A stretch of 64,000 nt of DNA from Desulfovibrionaceae bacterium (GCA_015709315.1 JACCQI010000003.1:62001-126000), one strand, 5' to 3'; shown: positions 1 to 9,164, counted from the stretch's first letter. Translations and numbers: made by a program. Notes: generated by a model from the sequence alone, not told the origin.

Positions 1-258
1 GAGGGGCCGAAACGCCAGCAACTGGTCATTTCCGGCTGGTTCACCCCGGACGGGGCGCTTGAATTCGACGGCGTGCTCAGGGGATGGGACTTCGCGGTCC
101 AGAATGCCCGGCTGGTGGAAATGGACATCCAGCCCACGGGCGTGGGAGCCACCTGGGACATGAGCATTCTCGACGGCAAGCGGTTGGCCACGCTGCTCAA
201 CAGCTATCTGCCCCAGCGCGGCCTGAGCTTCCAGTTGAACAGGAACTCCGGCCGGTAG
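1..258 (+). CDS. 3' end of a protein of unknown function (partial)
   Basis: The reading frame is open from base 1 and ends at a TAG, so the gene begins upstream of the window and only 85 C-terminal residues are visible. The visible part is soluble in character, with no membrane segment, and ends in LSFQLNRNSGR. I do not recognise a family. It is followed within 10 bases by a very long perfect palindrome that acts as a terminator shared with tatA, so this gene is the last of its transcription unit. Confidence 0.7.
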   Translation, partial: EGPKRQQLVISGWFTPDGALEFDGVLRGWDFAVQNARLVEMDIQPTGVGATWDMSILDGKRLATLLNSYLPQRGLSFQLNRNSGR

Positions 259-265
259 GCGGCAA

Positions 266-321
266 CCCACAAGACGCAAAAAGCCCGGCTGCATGCAGCC
301 GGGCTTTTTGCGTCTTGTGGG
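266..321. terminator. Bidirectional terminator built on a 56-bp perfect palindrome
   Basis: Bases 266-293 and 294-321 are exact reverse complements, with GCATGC at the centre. The core is a GC-rich stem (AAAAAGCCCGGCTGCA) flanked on both sides by a five-T tract, the normal form of a bidirectional intrinsic terminator. The complementarity runs on for about ten further bases past the T tracts (CCCACAAGACGC), which is not needed for termination. It sits between the convergent upstream gene and tatA. Confidence 0.9.
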
Positions 322-328
322 GAAGGAA

Positions 329-526
329 TCAGTCTTCCTTCTTGTCGTCCTCGACATTGTCCTTCGGGGTGACGTCAATTTCCTCGGGTTCGTTGGTCGC
401 CCGTTTGAAGTTGCTGATGGCCTGGCCGATGCCGCCGCCGATTTCCGGCAGCTTTTTGGCACCGAAGATGACCAGGACGATAACAAGAATAATCAAGAGT
501 TCCCAGACTCCGAATCCGCCGATCAT
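329..526 (-). CDS. tatA: Sec-independent protein translocase subunit TatA
   Basis: TatA forms the transport pore of the twin-arginine pathway, which exports folded, often cofactor-loaded, proteins across the inner membrane. The 65-residue protein has an N-terminal membrane helix (about residues 7-22, rich in I, L and V), the FG hinge followed by KKLPE, an amphipathic helix, and an acidic Lys/Asp/Glu tail. The short length favours TatA over TatB. The start is the ATG at 526, because GGAGG lies about six bases upstream; a TTG four codons earlier overlaps that ribosome site and is less likely. No tatC is next to it, so the rest of the system is elsewhere. Confidence 0.93.
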   Translation of the reverse strand: MIGGFGVWELLIILVIVLVIFGAKKLPEIGGGIGQAISNFKRATNEPEEIDVTPKDNVEDDKKED

Positions 527-721
527 ATATGCCTCCAATTGGGTGATAGCCTTCGAGATTATTTGATGTCAGTGGCTATACACCCGCGATATGCCCCAGT
601 CAAGGACGGCGAGGGGTTTCACGCATTGGAATCAACGCCGGAATCCTTTGTGCAAGCCTTTACAATTGTCTGTGCGGGCTTTACATCTTCCGAGGTGAAA
701 AGAGGCCGGAGCCTCGAAGGA

Positions 722-1129
722 ATGCTCGAAACGAACATGGGAAAAATCCACGCTCTGCCGGGGGACGGCTGCCGCCATTACATTTTCGGACGCTGTCTGT
801 ATCAGGAACGCCTGAACCCGGGATACCGGCGGTCCTATCGGTGTCAGGTGCTCAACCGCTGGGAGAGGGCCTACGACGATTTTCTCAACAGGGCCGATGC
901 CATGGGCGTGGATCAGGAAAGTGTTTCGGGGCTGTGGGCGATTCAGTTCCAGCGGATGGCCCGGGAGGCGTTTCATTGCCGGAATCACGTGTTCAACCAT
1001 GATGACCACCGGCCTCCGGCCTGCCGCAACGAGATGGATGGGTTGTGCGTCCTCGGCCTGCCCAAGTGCGGCGGGCGGTGCCGCCACTTCGAGATCGACG
1101 CGGCCGAGCTTGAACAGGAAGAGACCTAA
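722..1129 (+). CDS. Cysteine-rich protein of unknown function
   Basis: I do not recognise a named family. The protein is about 135 residues and holds eight cysteines: three in the N-terminal third (DGCRHYIFGRC, then YRC) and five near the C-terminus (HC, AC, LC, KC and RC, the last two in LPKCGGRC). Such spacing suggests a zinc or iron-sulfur site, but no cluster motif can be named. Start choice is uncertain: ATG 722 has weak GGAG-like bases upstream, and ATG 737 is an alternative. Its stop is inside the ribosome site of the next gene (AAGGAG, 1129-1134), so the two are probably co-transcribed. Confidence 0.65.
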   Translation: MLETNMGKIHALPGDGCRHYIFGRCLYQERLNPGYRRSYRCQVLNRWERAYDDFLNRADAMGVDQESVSGLWAIQFQRMAREAFHCRNHVFNHDDHRPPACRNEMDGLCVLGLPKCGGRCRHFEIDAAELEQEET

Positions 1130-1140
1130 GGAGATCGCGC

Positions 1141-1923
1141 ATGTTGCTGGCTTTCCCCAATTTGCACCCGGAACTGTGGCCGGGCAAGTCCTTGGAAGGG
1201 CTCAGGTTTTTCGATCCCGGCCTGGCCGCCGAGCCTTTTGCCGACGGCTTTCGGCCGGACGGCCTGCCGCTTGATCCAAAGACGGCCGCCGCCTTGATAA
1301 ACGACTGCATCAATTTCGGCGAGCAGTTCAAGGATCCGGCCGAGATGGCCTGGTTCGGCGCGCAGTCCGCCGATGATTTCTACGAAGGGTCGTCCATGTC
1401 CATCCAGGCCCAGCTCACCCGCCAGTTCGACGACGGGCAGGGGTCCAAGCGGCAGCGCGAGCTGAAGGAGGCCCGGGCCAAGGCGCAGTTCGTTCTGCTG
1501 CTGGCCTGGTTCCTGGAGGAGCGAATGATGGAACTGGCCGGACTGGAAAGCGGCATCAGGAGCGGCTGGCGGAACATGGACACGACCCTGGGCGTGGATG
1601 ACGATGATCGCCTGGAGAACGGAGTGGTCATGCTCGGGGCCGCCGAAAGCCATACGGGCGGCGCGTCCGACGGCCGGTCGATTCCGTTTCCCTGGAAGCG
1701 CGTGGCCGAGGCCCTGCCGGGATTCATTCCCGAGGATGCGCTTCTGCTTTGCGCGGACCCCGGGGTCATCGCGGCCTGGGAAGAGCAGGGCATCGAGTTT
1801 GTCGAGGAGCGGGAAGGGTACATGACGGCCACCCGGCCCGCCTGGCAATTCGCCTGCCGCCGCAGGGCGCCCGAGGGGATGCCTCTGGCGCTCATGGACC
1901 TGACCGTGGCCGTTATCAAGTAA
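1141..1923 (+). CDS. Protein of unknown function (260 aa)
   Basis: This is a soluble, acidic protein without a signal peptide or membrane segment. It begins MLLAFPNLHPELWPG and has a central helical stretch with QAQLTRQFDDG and LLLAWFLEERMMEL. I know no function for it. It has a good ribosome site (AAGGAG, seven bases before the ATG) and follows the cysteine-rich gene by 11 bases, with the HAD phosphatase 14 bases downstream, so all three look like one operon. The strong reading frame and codon use like that of its neighbours support a real gene. Confidence 0.75.
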   Translation: MLLAFPNLHPELWPGKSLEGLRFFDPGLAAEPFADGFRPDGLPLDPKTAAALINDCINFGEQFKDPAEMAWFGAQSADDFYEGSSMSIQAQLTRQFDDGQGSKRQRELKEARAKAQFVLLLAWFLEERMMELAGLESGIRSGWRNMDTTLGVDDDDRLENGVVMLGAAESHTGGASDGRSIPFPWKRVAEALPGFIPEDALLLCADPGVIAAWEEQGIEFVEEREGYMTATRPAWQFACRRRAPEGMPLALMDLTVAVIK

Positions 1924-1937
1924 TTCGGGAGAACTGC

Positions 1938-2618
1938 ATGGCGCTTGCCAATCCGATAATGAACCCCCGTCCGTTGGAGGGCCTCCGAACCATTGTGTTC
2001 GACAACGACGGGGTGATCGTCGATTCCTACGAGGCCAACATGGTGTACTACGGCACGATCCGCAAGGATCTCGGCCTGCCGCCCTTGACCGATGCCGAGA
2101 AACGCTACGTACACACCAGGACCCACAACGAGGCCATGCGCCATATCGTCCCGGCCGACAAGCTGGACCGGGCCTTCGAGATCGGCCGCGATTTCGACGC
2201 CTCCCTGCTGCATCCCTATTTCAAGCGCTCCTCGGGGCTGCGCGAGTTTTTGTGGTGGCTGCGCGACGCCGGGTTCAATCTGGCGGTCAACACCAGCCGG
2301 GGCCACAGCATGGGGATGATTCTCGACCTGCTGGACCTGCGGGGATTTTTCCAGCCGGTCATCACCTCGGCCATGGTGTCCGTTCCCAAACCCCATCCCG
2401 AAGGGCTTTTCCGCATCATGCACGCCCACGGCGTCCAGCCGCATGAAGTCGCCTACATCGGCGATTCCGCAGTGGACGAAAAGGCCGCCGCGGCCTCTGG
2501 AGTCCGCTTTTGGGCATACCGTAATCACGGCTTGAACGCAGAAGTCCATATTGATCATTTTATGGATATCAAGGCCGCCATGCAGCGGTGCTACAAAGGG
2601 TCGGCGCTCACGTTTTAA
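1938..2618 (+). CDS. HAD-superfamily hydrolase, phosphoglycolate phosphatase-like
   Basis: A 226-residue phosphohydrolase of the haloacid dehalogenase superfamily. Motif I is FDNDGVIVDS, with the nucleophile Asp22 and acid/base Asp24. An alpha-helical cap follows (residues 40-100), then motif II with NTSRGHS, motif III with KPHPEG (Lys) and motif IV GDSAVDEKAA. The arrangement is that of the Gph/beta-phosphoglucomutase subfamily, acting on small phosphorylated metabolites in the cytoplasm; the substrate cannot be read from sequence. Motif I has Asn between the two Asp residues (DND instead of the common DLD or DMD), which is tolerated. The start is ATG 1938 with GGAG upstream. Confidence 0.88.
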   Translation: MALANPIMNPRPLEGLRTIVFDNDGVIVDSYEANMVYYGTIRKDLGLPPLTDAEKRYVHTRTHNEAMRHIVPADKLDRAFEIGRDFDASLLHPYFKRSSGLREFLWWLRDAGFNLAVNTSRGHSMGMILDLLDLRGFFQPVITSAMVSVPKPHPEGLFRIMHAHGVQPHEVAYIGDSAVDEKAAAASGVRFWAYRNHGLNAEVHIDHFMDIKAAMQRCYKGSALTF

Positions 2619-2628
2619 GACTTGATTC

Positions 2629-2655
2629 TTGCTAACCTGTGTGCGAAATTATAAA
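2629..2655 (+). promoter_or_regulatory. Possible promoter ahead of yggT-divIVA-ilv run
   Basis: In the 82-base gap after the HAD gene there is TTGCTA (2629-2634) and TATAAA (2650-2655), separated by 15 bases. The -10 box is good, the -35 is moderate and the spacing is short, so this is only a candidate. Confidence 0.35.
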
Positions 2656-2700
2656 CATTGATATTATTGGCGGGTATTGCCCCGCCAGTCAGGAGGCCAC

Positions 2701-3009
2701 ATGGACCTGGTTGTCCGCGCAATAGCTACCGTTCTCGATTTTGTTCTCACCGCCTACTTCTGGATCGTCATCATATCCGCCCTCCTGTCCTGGGTGAATC
2801 CCGACCCGTACAATCCCGTCGTGCGTTTTCTGCGCGGCGTGACCGAACCCGTCTTCTACAAGATTCGCAGTTGGATTCCCTTTGCCGTGGTCGGCGGTTT
2901 CGACCTTTCCCCCATCGTCGTGCTTCTCGCCATCAAGGTGTGCGAGATCGTGGTGGTGGGCAATCTGATGCGCCTTGCCTATTCCATGGGCACAGGCGTG
3001 CCCATGTAG
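2701..3009 (+). CDS. YggT family membrane protein
   Basis: A 102-residue integral membrane protein of the YggT/YlmG family. Two hydrophobic stretches are visible (about residues 8-30 and 68-95) with the family signature SWVNPDPYNPVVRFL between them, followed by TEPVF. Family members in other bacteria and chloroplasts are linked to cell division or nucleoid placement, but the biochemical role is not known. A clear AGGAGG lies eight bases before ATG 2701. It is followed by divIVA and a DUF167 gene, the same neighbours that the family has in Gram-positive division clusters. Confidence 0.9.
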   Translation: MDLVVRAIATVLDFVLTAYFWIVIISALLSWVNPDPYNPVVRFLRGVTEPVFYKIRSWIPFAVVGGFDLSPIVVLLAIKVCEIVVVGNLMRLAYSMGTGVPM

Positions 3010-3027
3010 TCCCGCAGGAGGGCTTTC

Positions 3028-3534
3028 ATGCCGACAGTTTCCAAGATTGATTTGCTCAACAAGCAGTTTTCCCGCTCCATGTTCGGCTATTCCCGCATGG
3101 AGGTCGATCAGTTCATGCTTGAGCTGGCCGAGGTCGTCGGAGACTCCGCGGATGTGCAAAAGGAAATGAAAAGGAAAATCAAGCGCCTGGAAAGCAGCTT
3201 GAAGGAGTATCGTCAGCGGGACGCAACCCTGCGCGATACCCTGGTATCCACCCAGAAGATGGTGGACGACCTCAAGGTGACGGCCGGCAAGGAGGCGCAG
3301 ATCATCCTGGACGAGGCGCGCGCCAAGGCCGACGCCACGGTCCAGAAGGGTCATAACAGGCTGGCCCAGATTCACGAGGAAATCGAGGCCGTTAAGCGGA
3401 CCCGGACCCAGTTTGAGATCCAGCTCAAGGCGTTGCTCAATTCCCATCTGGAGATGCTTGAGGCGTCCAATCCCGAACGGGACAAGGTCGAGGAGATGGA
3501 ATCCAAGCTCAAGTATCTCAAGAAAGTCGATTGA
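3028..3534 (+). CDS. DivIVA domain-containing protein
   Basis: A 168-residue coiled-coil protein. The N-terminal 40 residues have the DivIVA membrane-binding hook (KIDLLNKQFSRSMFGYSRMEVDQFM), where the usual motif is F-x-x-x-x-x-GY-x-x-x-EVD-x-F. The rest (residues 45-165) is charged and helical with heptad character. DivIVA proteins sit at curved membranes and recruit division, chromosome or growth factors; the partner here is unknown. It follows yggT by 18 bases with AGGAGG upstream and overlaps the next gene by four bases. Confidence 0.88.
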   Translation: MPTVSKIDLLNKQFSRSMFGYSRMEVDQFMLELAEVVGDSADVQKEMKRKIKRLESSLKEYRQRDATLRDTLVSTQKMVDDLKVTAGKEAQIILDEARAKADATVQKGHNRLAQIHEEIEAVKRTRTQFEIQLKALLNSHLEMLEASNPERDKVEEMESKLKYLKKVD

Positions 3535-3848
3535 GTGGGGAGAGTGTTATTTCCACGCCGGAGTATGTCAGCAGACAGGGGAACGGATGGCGTCTGGCCG
3601 TCTGGGTGCAGCCCGGAGCCCGCGCAAGCGGGGTGGCCGGGGAGTACCAGGGGTGCGTCAAGATCCGCCTTCAGGCTCCGGCGGTGGACAACAAGGCCAA
3701 CAAGGCGCTTGTGGCCTTTGTCGCCAAACGTTTGAACATGAAAAAAAGCCAGGTAACGATTGAATCCGGGCATGCGAACCGGAAAAAGTTGCTGGCGCTG
3801 GATACAGCGGCCGAGCCGGACTGGAAGTTACTTTCCCATGCCGGTTGA
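3531..3848 (+). CDS. DUF167 / YggU family protein
   Basis: A 105-residue small alpha/beta protein of the YggU (DUF167) family. The diagnostic part is WVQPGARASGVAG followed by VKIRLQAPAVDNKAN, KALVAF and ESGHANRKK, matching the family pattern of V-x-P-x-A and L-x-A-P-x-x-x-x-x-AN-x-x-L. Its role is unknown, although it is very often next to yggT. The start is taken as TTG 3531, which overlaps the stop of the divIVA gene; no better start is seen in frame, so the first few residues are uncertain. Confidence 0.85.
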   Translation: MSGESVISTPEYVSRQGNGWRLAVWVQPGARASGVAGEYQGCVKIRLQAPAVDNKANKALVAFVAKRLNMKKSQVTIESGHANRKKLLALDTAAEPDWKLLSHAG

Positions 3849-3876
3849 CCGCAAGAACCTTAACAAGGAGCACAAC

Positions 3877-4107
3877 ATGGAAGCCAGAGACCTTGACCTC
3901 ATCGAGAAGTACGGGGCTAACGACACCCAGCTGAAGGCTCTATGGGACCAACATATTGTATACGAAAAGATGCTGGATAAGCTTGAATCCAAGTCGTATC
4001 TGTCGCCGACGGAAATGCAGGAAATGAAGGAACTCAAGAAGAAGAAGCTGGCCGGCAAGACCAAGTTGCAGAGCCTGCTCGACGGATATCGGAAAACGGA
4101 GGGCTGA
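3877..4107 (+). CDS. DUF465 (YdcH-like) small protein
   Basis: A 76-residue charged helical protein. It has the short DUF465 pattern: an N-terminal helix with [15 protein letters not shown], then [17 protein letters not shown]. The family is widespread in proteobacteria with no known function. AAGGAG stands seven bases before the ATG. Only one base separates its stop from the ilvB start, so ilvB translation is probably coupled to it. This makes it the first-reading neighbour of the branched-chain operon, though a functional link is not implied. Confidence 0.82.
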   Translation: MEARDLDLIEKYGANDTQLKALWDQHIVYEKMLDKLESKSYLSPTEMQEMKELKKKKLAGKTKLQSLLDGYRKTEG

Positions 4108-4108
4108 T

Positions 4109-5800
4109 ATGAAATTGACCGGGGCCCAGATTCTTTTGAAATGTCTGGAGGAGGAAGGCGTTGACGTCATGTTCGGCTTCCCCGGCGGAGCCGTGATCGA
4201 CATATATGACGAGATTCCCAACTCCAAGGTGGAGCATATTCTTGTACGCCACGAGCAGGGGGCCATTCACGCCGCCGACGGCTACGCCCGGGCCTCCGGC
4301 CGGGCAGGGGTATGCCTCCTCACTTCCGGCCCCGGCGCAACCAATGCGGTCACCGGCATCGCCACGGCCTATGCCGACTCCATTCCGGTGGTCATTTTCA
4401 CCGGCCAGGTTCCCCGCGCCCTCATCGGCAATGATGCCTTCCAGGAAGTGGACATCGTGGGCATCACCCGGCCGTGTACCAAGCACAACTATCTGGTCCA
4501 GGATATCAAGGACCTTCAAACCATCATCAAGCAGGCGTTCTACCTGGCCCGGTCCGGTCGCCCCGGACCGGTCCTGGTGGACCTGCCCAAGGACATCCAG
4601 CAGCAGAAGGTGGAGTTCGACTATCCCAAGGACGTGTCCATGCGGAGCTACAAGCCGACCCGGAAACCGCACATCGGCCAGATCCGCAAGGTCGTCAAGC
4701 TGCTGAAAAAGGCCCGGCGGCCGTTGTTCTACACCGGCGGCGGCGTGATTTCCTCCGCCGCCCACGAGGAACTCACCTGGCTGGGCCAAAAGCTCTCCAT
4801 CCCGGTCACGTCCACCCTCATGGGGCTGGGCGCATTCCCCGGCGACGACGATCTGTTCCTGGGCATGCTCGGCATGCACGGCACCTACGCGGCCAACATG
4901 GCGGTCAACGACTGCGATTTGCTGCTGGCCGTGGGTGCGCGTTTCGACGACCGCGTCACCGGCAGGATCGACACCTTCGCCCCGAACGCCACCATCGTCC
5001 ACATCGACGTGGACCCGACCTCCATCCAGAAGAACGTGTCCGTTCACGTGCCCATCGTGTCCGACTGCAAGCCCGCGCTGGCCGCGCTCAAGAAGGAGAC
5101 CGAGGGAACGCTCGAAGAGTTCGACTGGGCCGCCGACCATAAGGAATGGGTGGACGAGGTCCAGGGCTGGAACAGGGAGCATCCGCTCACCTACAAGGAC
5201 GACGGCGAAGGCATCAAGCCGCAGTATGTCGTCGAAAAAATTTACGAAATCACCAAGGGTGACGCCATCATCGCCACCGAGGTCGGCCAGAACCAGATGT
5301 GGGCGGCCCAGTTCTACAAGTACGCCAAGCCCAATACCCTGCTGACTTCCGGCGGCCTGGGCACCATGGGCTACGGGTTCCCGGCGGCCATGGGCGCGCA
5401 GAAGGCGTTCCCGGACAAGCTGGTCATCGACATCGCCGGAGACGGGTCCATCCAGATGTGCATCCAGGAGATGATGACGGTGGTTTGCAACAAGCTGCCG
5501 GTCAAGATCGTCATCCTGAACAACGGCTATCTCGGCATGGTCCGGCAGTGGCAGGAGCTTTTCTACGACAAGAACTACTGCGCCACCTGCATGGACGCCC
5601 AGCCCGACTTCGTGAAGCTGGCCGAGGCGTACGGCGCGGCCGGATTCCGGGTCACGGAGAAAAAGGACGTGGAGAAGACCTTGCGCGAGGCGTTCAAGGT
5701 GGACAAGCCGGTCATCGTGGACATCCGTGTGGAAAAGGAAGAAAATGTCTATCCCATGGTCCCGGCGGGCGCGTCCCTGACCGAGATGCTGTTGGTGTAG
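4109..5800 (+). CDS. ilvB: Acetolactate synthase, catalytic large subunit
   Basis: Joins two pyruvates to acetolactate (valine/leucine), or pyruvate plus 2-oxobutyrate to acetohydroxybutyrate (isoleucine), using thiamine diphosphate, Mg and FAD. The 563-residue protein has the usual three domains. Glu49 in [16 protein letters not shown] is the ThDP-activating residue, and the C-terminal GDGSIQM ... VILNN stretch is the Mg-ThDP motif (GDG through NN). Length fits anabolic AHAS. It is followed nine bases later by the regulatory subunit ilvN. The isoleucine precursor probably comes from CimA, encoded at 34-35.6 kb. Confidence 0.97.
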   Translation: MKLTGAQILLKCLEEEGVDVMFGFPGGAVIDIYDEIPNSKVEHILVRHEQGAIHAADGYARASGRAGVCLLTSGPGATNAVTGIATAYADSIPVVIFTGQVPRALIGNDAFQEVDIVGITRPCTKHNYLVQDIKDLQTIIKQAFYLARSGRPGPVLVDLPKDIQQQKVEFDYPKDVSMRSYKPTRKPHIGQIRKVVKLLKKARRPLFYTGGGVISSAAHEELTWLGQKLSIPVTSTLMGLGAFPGDDDLFLGMLGMHGTYAANMAVNDCDLLLAVGARFDDRVTGRIDTFAPNATIVHIDVDPTSIQKNVSVHVPIVSDCKPALAALKKETEGTLEEFDWAADHKEWVDEVQGWNREHPLTYKDDGEGIKPQYVVEKIYEITKGDAIIATEVGQNQMWAAQFYKYAKPNTLLTSGGLGTMGYGFPAAMGAQKAFPDKLVIDIAGDGSIQMCIQEMMTVVCNKLPVKIVILNNGYLGMVRQWQELFYDKNYCATCMDAQPDFVKLAEAYGAAGFRVTEKKDVEKTLREAFKVDKPVIVDIRVEKEENVYPMVPAGASLTEMLLV

Positions 5801-5809
5801 GAGGCCGCC

Positions 5810-6301
5810 ATGAGCAAGCACACACTTTCCGTCATGGTCGAGAACGAGCCGGGCGTCCTGTCCCGCGTGGCCGGGCTTTTTTCCGGGCGCGGATTCAACA
5901 TCAACTCCCTGAACGTGGCCCCGACCCTGGAGAAGGACGTTTCCCTCATGACCATCGTGGCCGAGGGCGACGACGCCATCATCGAGCAGATCGTCAAGCA
6001 GCTCCGCAAGCTGATTCCCACCATAAAGGTCAAGGATCTCACGGAACTGAATTCCGTTGACCGGGAGATGGTGCTCATCAAGGTCAATGCCGAGGACTCC
6101 AAACGGGCCGAGATCCTGCGTATTGTTGACATCTTCCGGTGCAAGGTAGTAGATGTCTCCGCCGATGAGTTGACCATTGAGATCACCGGGGACCAGAGCA
6201 AGATCGGCGCTATCGTCAACCTGCTCACCCGGTTCGGCATCAAGGAGATCGCCCGTACCGGCAATGTCGCCATGCAGCGTTCCATGCAGATCGAACTATA
6301 A
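5810..6301 (+). CDS. ilvN: Acetolactate synthase, regulatory small subunit
   Basis: The small subunit activates IlvB and gives feedback inhibition by valine or other branched-chain amino acids. At 163 residues it is the usual bacterial size. The ACT domain begins at residue 3 (HTLSVMVENEPGVLSRVAGLFSGRG), followed by FNINSLNV, and the second half is the ALS small-subunit C-terminal domain (residues 85-160). An AGGAGG-like ribosome site precedes ATG 5810. A strong terminator follows, so the large and small subunits end one transcript while ilvC is a separate or read-through unit. Confidence 0.97.
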   Translation: MSKHTLSVMVENEPGVLSRVAGLFSGRGFNINSLNVAPTLEKDVSLMTIVAEGDDAIIEQIVKQLRKLIPTIKVKDLTELNSVDREMVLIKVNAEDSKRAEILRIVDIFRCKVVDVSADELTIEITGDQSKIGAIVNLLTRFGIKEIARTGNVAMQRSMQIEL

Positions 6302-6320
6302 TCGGCAATCACGCAACTCA

Positions 6321-6358
6321 CCGGGCCAAGGGGTGACGCCCCTTGGCCCGGGTTTTTT
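6321..6358 (+). terminator. Intrinsic terminator after ilvN
   Basis: A 13-bp perfect GC-rich stem (6321-6333 with 6339-6351) with a five-base loop is followed by TTTTTT. It separates ilvN from ilvC. A TATAAT at 6368-6373 lies just after it and could be the -10 box of an ilvC promoter, but no good -35 box is seen. Confidence 0.9.
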
Positions 6359-6410
6359 GCTTGTTTATATAATTCAGTAGATTGCGGCCCGTCGGGGCAA
6401 AACATAATGA

Positions 6411-7412
<1,002 letters not shown>

Positions 7413-7436
7413 GCCCGTTCAAATGGAATGAATCAG

Positions 7437-7468
7437 CCCGGTTCGACTGACGTCGAATCGGGTTTTTT
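7437..7468 (+). terminator. Intrinsic terminator after ilvC
   Basis: Stem 7437-7447 with 7452-7462 (CCCGGTTCGAC and its near complement, one G-T pair), four-base loop, then TTTTTT. Confidence 0.9.
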
Positions 7469-7577
7469 CATGCCTTTGAAGTCCCCTGCGGAACCTCCTT
7501 TTTCAAGGCGCGCCGACGTTGTTTGAGGGTGAAGAAGAGGGGGGATGGATTGTACGTTTTTTGTCGCGTTTTTCCGC

Positions 7578-7604
7578 TTGACCTCGGTGGGAAACGGCTA
7601 TAAA
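7578..7604 (+). promoter_or_regulatory. Probable sigma-70 promoter for the DUF2179-type gene
   Basis: TTGACC (7578-7583) and TATAAA (7599-7604) lie 35 bases before the start codon, in a gap bounded upstream by the ilvC terminator. The spacer is 15 bases, shorter than ideal. The remaining part of this gap (7469-7577) shows no other feature. Confidence 0.5.
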
Positions 7605-7638
7605 CCTCGCTCTCCAAAATTGGTTTCGAGGGATTACG

Positions 7639-8211
7639 ATGAATATGGATGTTCTTGTACTTGGGGCACTTATTTTTCTCGCGGAAGTGGTGGTGCTGAC
7701 CATCGGCACGGTTCGGACCATGATTACCGTGCTGGGCGAGTCGCGGGCAGCCTTCGCCCTGGGCTGCCTGGAGATGACTTTGTGGGTTTTCGGCACTTCG
7801 GCGGTCATGCTCAAGGTCGGCGACGAGCCGATTCTCGGCGTGTGCTACGCCATGGGCTATGCCGGGGGCAACGTGGTCGGCATCCTGGCCGAAAAGAAGC
7901 TGGCGCTCGGCAATGTCGTGGTCCGCATCATCAGCGCGTTTCACGGGCAGAGCATCGCCCAGGCCGTACGCCAGGGCGGATTCATGATCACCACCGTGGC
8001 GGGCGAGGCGGCCGAGGGGCCGGTCACGGTCCAGTTCATTGTTTGCAAGCGCCGGGACATGAAGAACGTGTTGGGCATCGCCCGCGCCGTGGACCCGGAC
8101 CTGTTTTACACCTTCGAAACCGCCGGGGGGGCCAGTTCGGTCCCCAGCCCCTCGGCAAGCCGTGTGGGCAAGCTGCTCGGCCCCATCAGACGGGTCGTCC
8201 CTCAGTTTTAA
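7639..8211 (+). CDS. DUF2179/DUF5698 (UPF0316, YebE-like) membrane protein
   Basis: A 190-residue protein with an N-terminal membrane part (three hydrophobic segments, about residues 3-25, 38-58 and 66-84) and a small C-terminal soluble domain. The sequence TIGTVRTMITVLGESRAAFALGCLE, followed by GYAGGNVVGI, is typical of UPF0316 proteins, and the soluble half (residues 95-165, with VTVQFIVCKRRD) resembles DUF2179. The family is uncharacterised. GAGGG stands seven bases before ATG 7639. It lies alone between two terminators. Confidence 0.82.
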   Translation: MNMDVLVLGALIFLAEVVVLTIGTVRTMITVLGESRAAFALGCLEMTLWVFGTSAVMLKVGDEPILGVCYAMGYAGGNVVGILAEKKLALGNVVVRIISAFHGQSIAQAVRQGGFMITTVAGEAAEGPVTVQFIVCKRRDMKNVLGIARAVDPDLFYTFETAGGASSVPSPSASRVGKLLGPIRRVVPQF

Positions 8212-8214
8212 ACG

Positions 8215-8245
8215 AAAAGCCCGGCTCCTGGAGCCGGGCTTTTTT
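8215..8245. terminator. Bidirectional terminator
   Basis: AAAAGCCCGGCTCC (8215-8228) pairs with 8230-8243, ending in six T on the plus strand and four on the minus strand. It lies between the DUF2179-type gene and the convergent hydrolase gene. Confidence 0.88.
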
Positions 8246-8287
8246 CGCTATTCCGAGCGGCGGCCAGAGATGTCATGCTTTTCTTCA

Positions 8288-9154
8288 TCAGGCTTCCGGC
8301 GGGGCCAGGAAACGGGCCAGGGCGAGGTTGAATTTATCCGCCTGCTCATAAAAGGGCAGATGGCCGCTCTTGTCCAAAATCACGAATTGCGCCTCGGGGA
8401 TGGAACCGGCCACGAACCGTCCGGTGGAGGGGCCGTGGCACATGTGTCGGGAGCGGCCGTACATGACCAGCGTGGGCACGGTGATCGAGGGCAGCACCCC
8501 GGTGTAGTCGCGTTGGGCGTAGTCCTGGTAGATTGCCGAGGCAATGGAGGTGGGGACCTTCAACTGTTCGCCCTTCATCCATTTCAGGCAGTGGCCGGGG
8601 GCCTGCCCGGCCAGGAACATGGCGTTGACGAATCTGTCGGCGAATCCTTCCCGGTCCTTTGCCATGGCGGCCAGGTCGGCTTCCATGGCCTCCACGCTGT
8701 GGCCGTGGCACTTGTGCGTGTTCCACGGCGCGGACGACATGGGGTAGGGCGCGGTTTCCACCAGGGCCAGCGCGGACACCCTGTCCGTGCCGTATTGCCG
8801 CCAGTATTCCAGGACAACAGAGCCGCCCATGGACCAGCCGGCCAGCATGCCGTCGCGGAGTCCCAGCCCGGTGATCGCCTCGCGCACATCCGCGGCGTAG
8901 CGGGCGACCGTATGCCCGCGCGGGGTGGACTGGGACCGGCCGTGGCCGCGCAGGTCCAGGGTCACGACCTGGAACCGGTCCGCCAACTGGGCCTGGCGAC
9001 GCCAGAAGAGCGAACTCATGGTCCAGCCGTGGACGAGAATTATGGGGCGGCCCGTGCCGCGCACCTCGGTCCAGAGGCGCACGCCGTCGGTCGTTTGCAC
9101 CCAGCCGGCCACATGGTTGTCGCCGTGTGTTTCCACCGCCTCGAACCGATCCAT
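8288..9154 (-). CDS. Alpha/beta-fold hydrolase
   Basis: A 288-residue member of the alpha/beta hydrolase superfamily. The oxyanion motif HGWTMSS is at about residue 42, LRGHGRS at 69-74, and the nucleophile elbow GWSMGG places the catalytic Ser at 108. The terminal His is in DKSGHLPF (near residue 265), and the acid is likely the Asp/Glu near the preceding strand. The substrate cannot be read; relatives include esterases, haloperoxidase-like and C-C hydrolases. It is the last gene of the minus-strand run thiL-trmO-hydrolase, 10 bases after the trmO-like stop, with GGAG upstream of ATG 9154. Confidence 0.88.
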   Translation of the reverse strand: MDRFEAVETHGDNHVAGWVQTTDGVRLWTEVRGTGRPIILVHGWTMSSLFWRRQAQLADRFQVVTLDLRGHGRSQSTPRGHTVARYAADVREAITGLGLRDGMLAGWSMGGSVVLEYWRQYGTDRVSALALVETAPYPMSSAPWNTHKCHGHSVEAMEADLAAMAKDREGFADRFVNAMFLAGQAPGHCLKWMKGEQLKVPTSIASAIYQDYAQRDYTGVLPSITVPTLVMYGRSRHMCHGPSTGRFVAGSIPEAQFVILDKSGHLPFYEQADKFNLALARFLAPPEA

Positions 9155-9164
9155 GCGGTCTCCG

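Noticed and set aside
7437-7468. Palindrome considered as an operator or attachment site
   Set aside because: It is followed by six T right after a gene end, so a terminator explains it fully.
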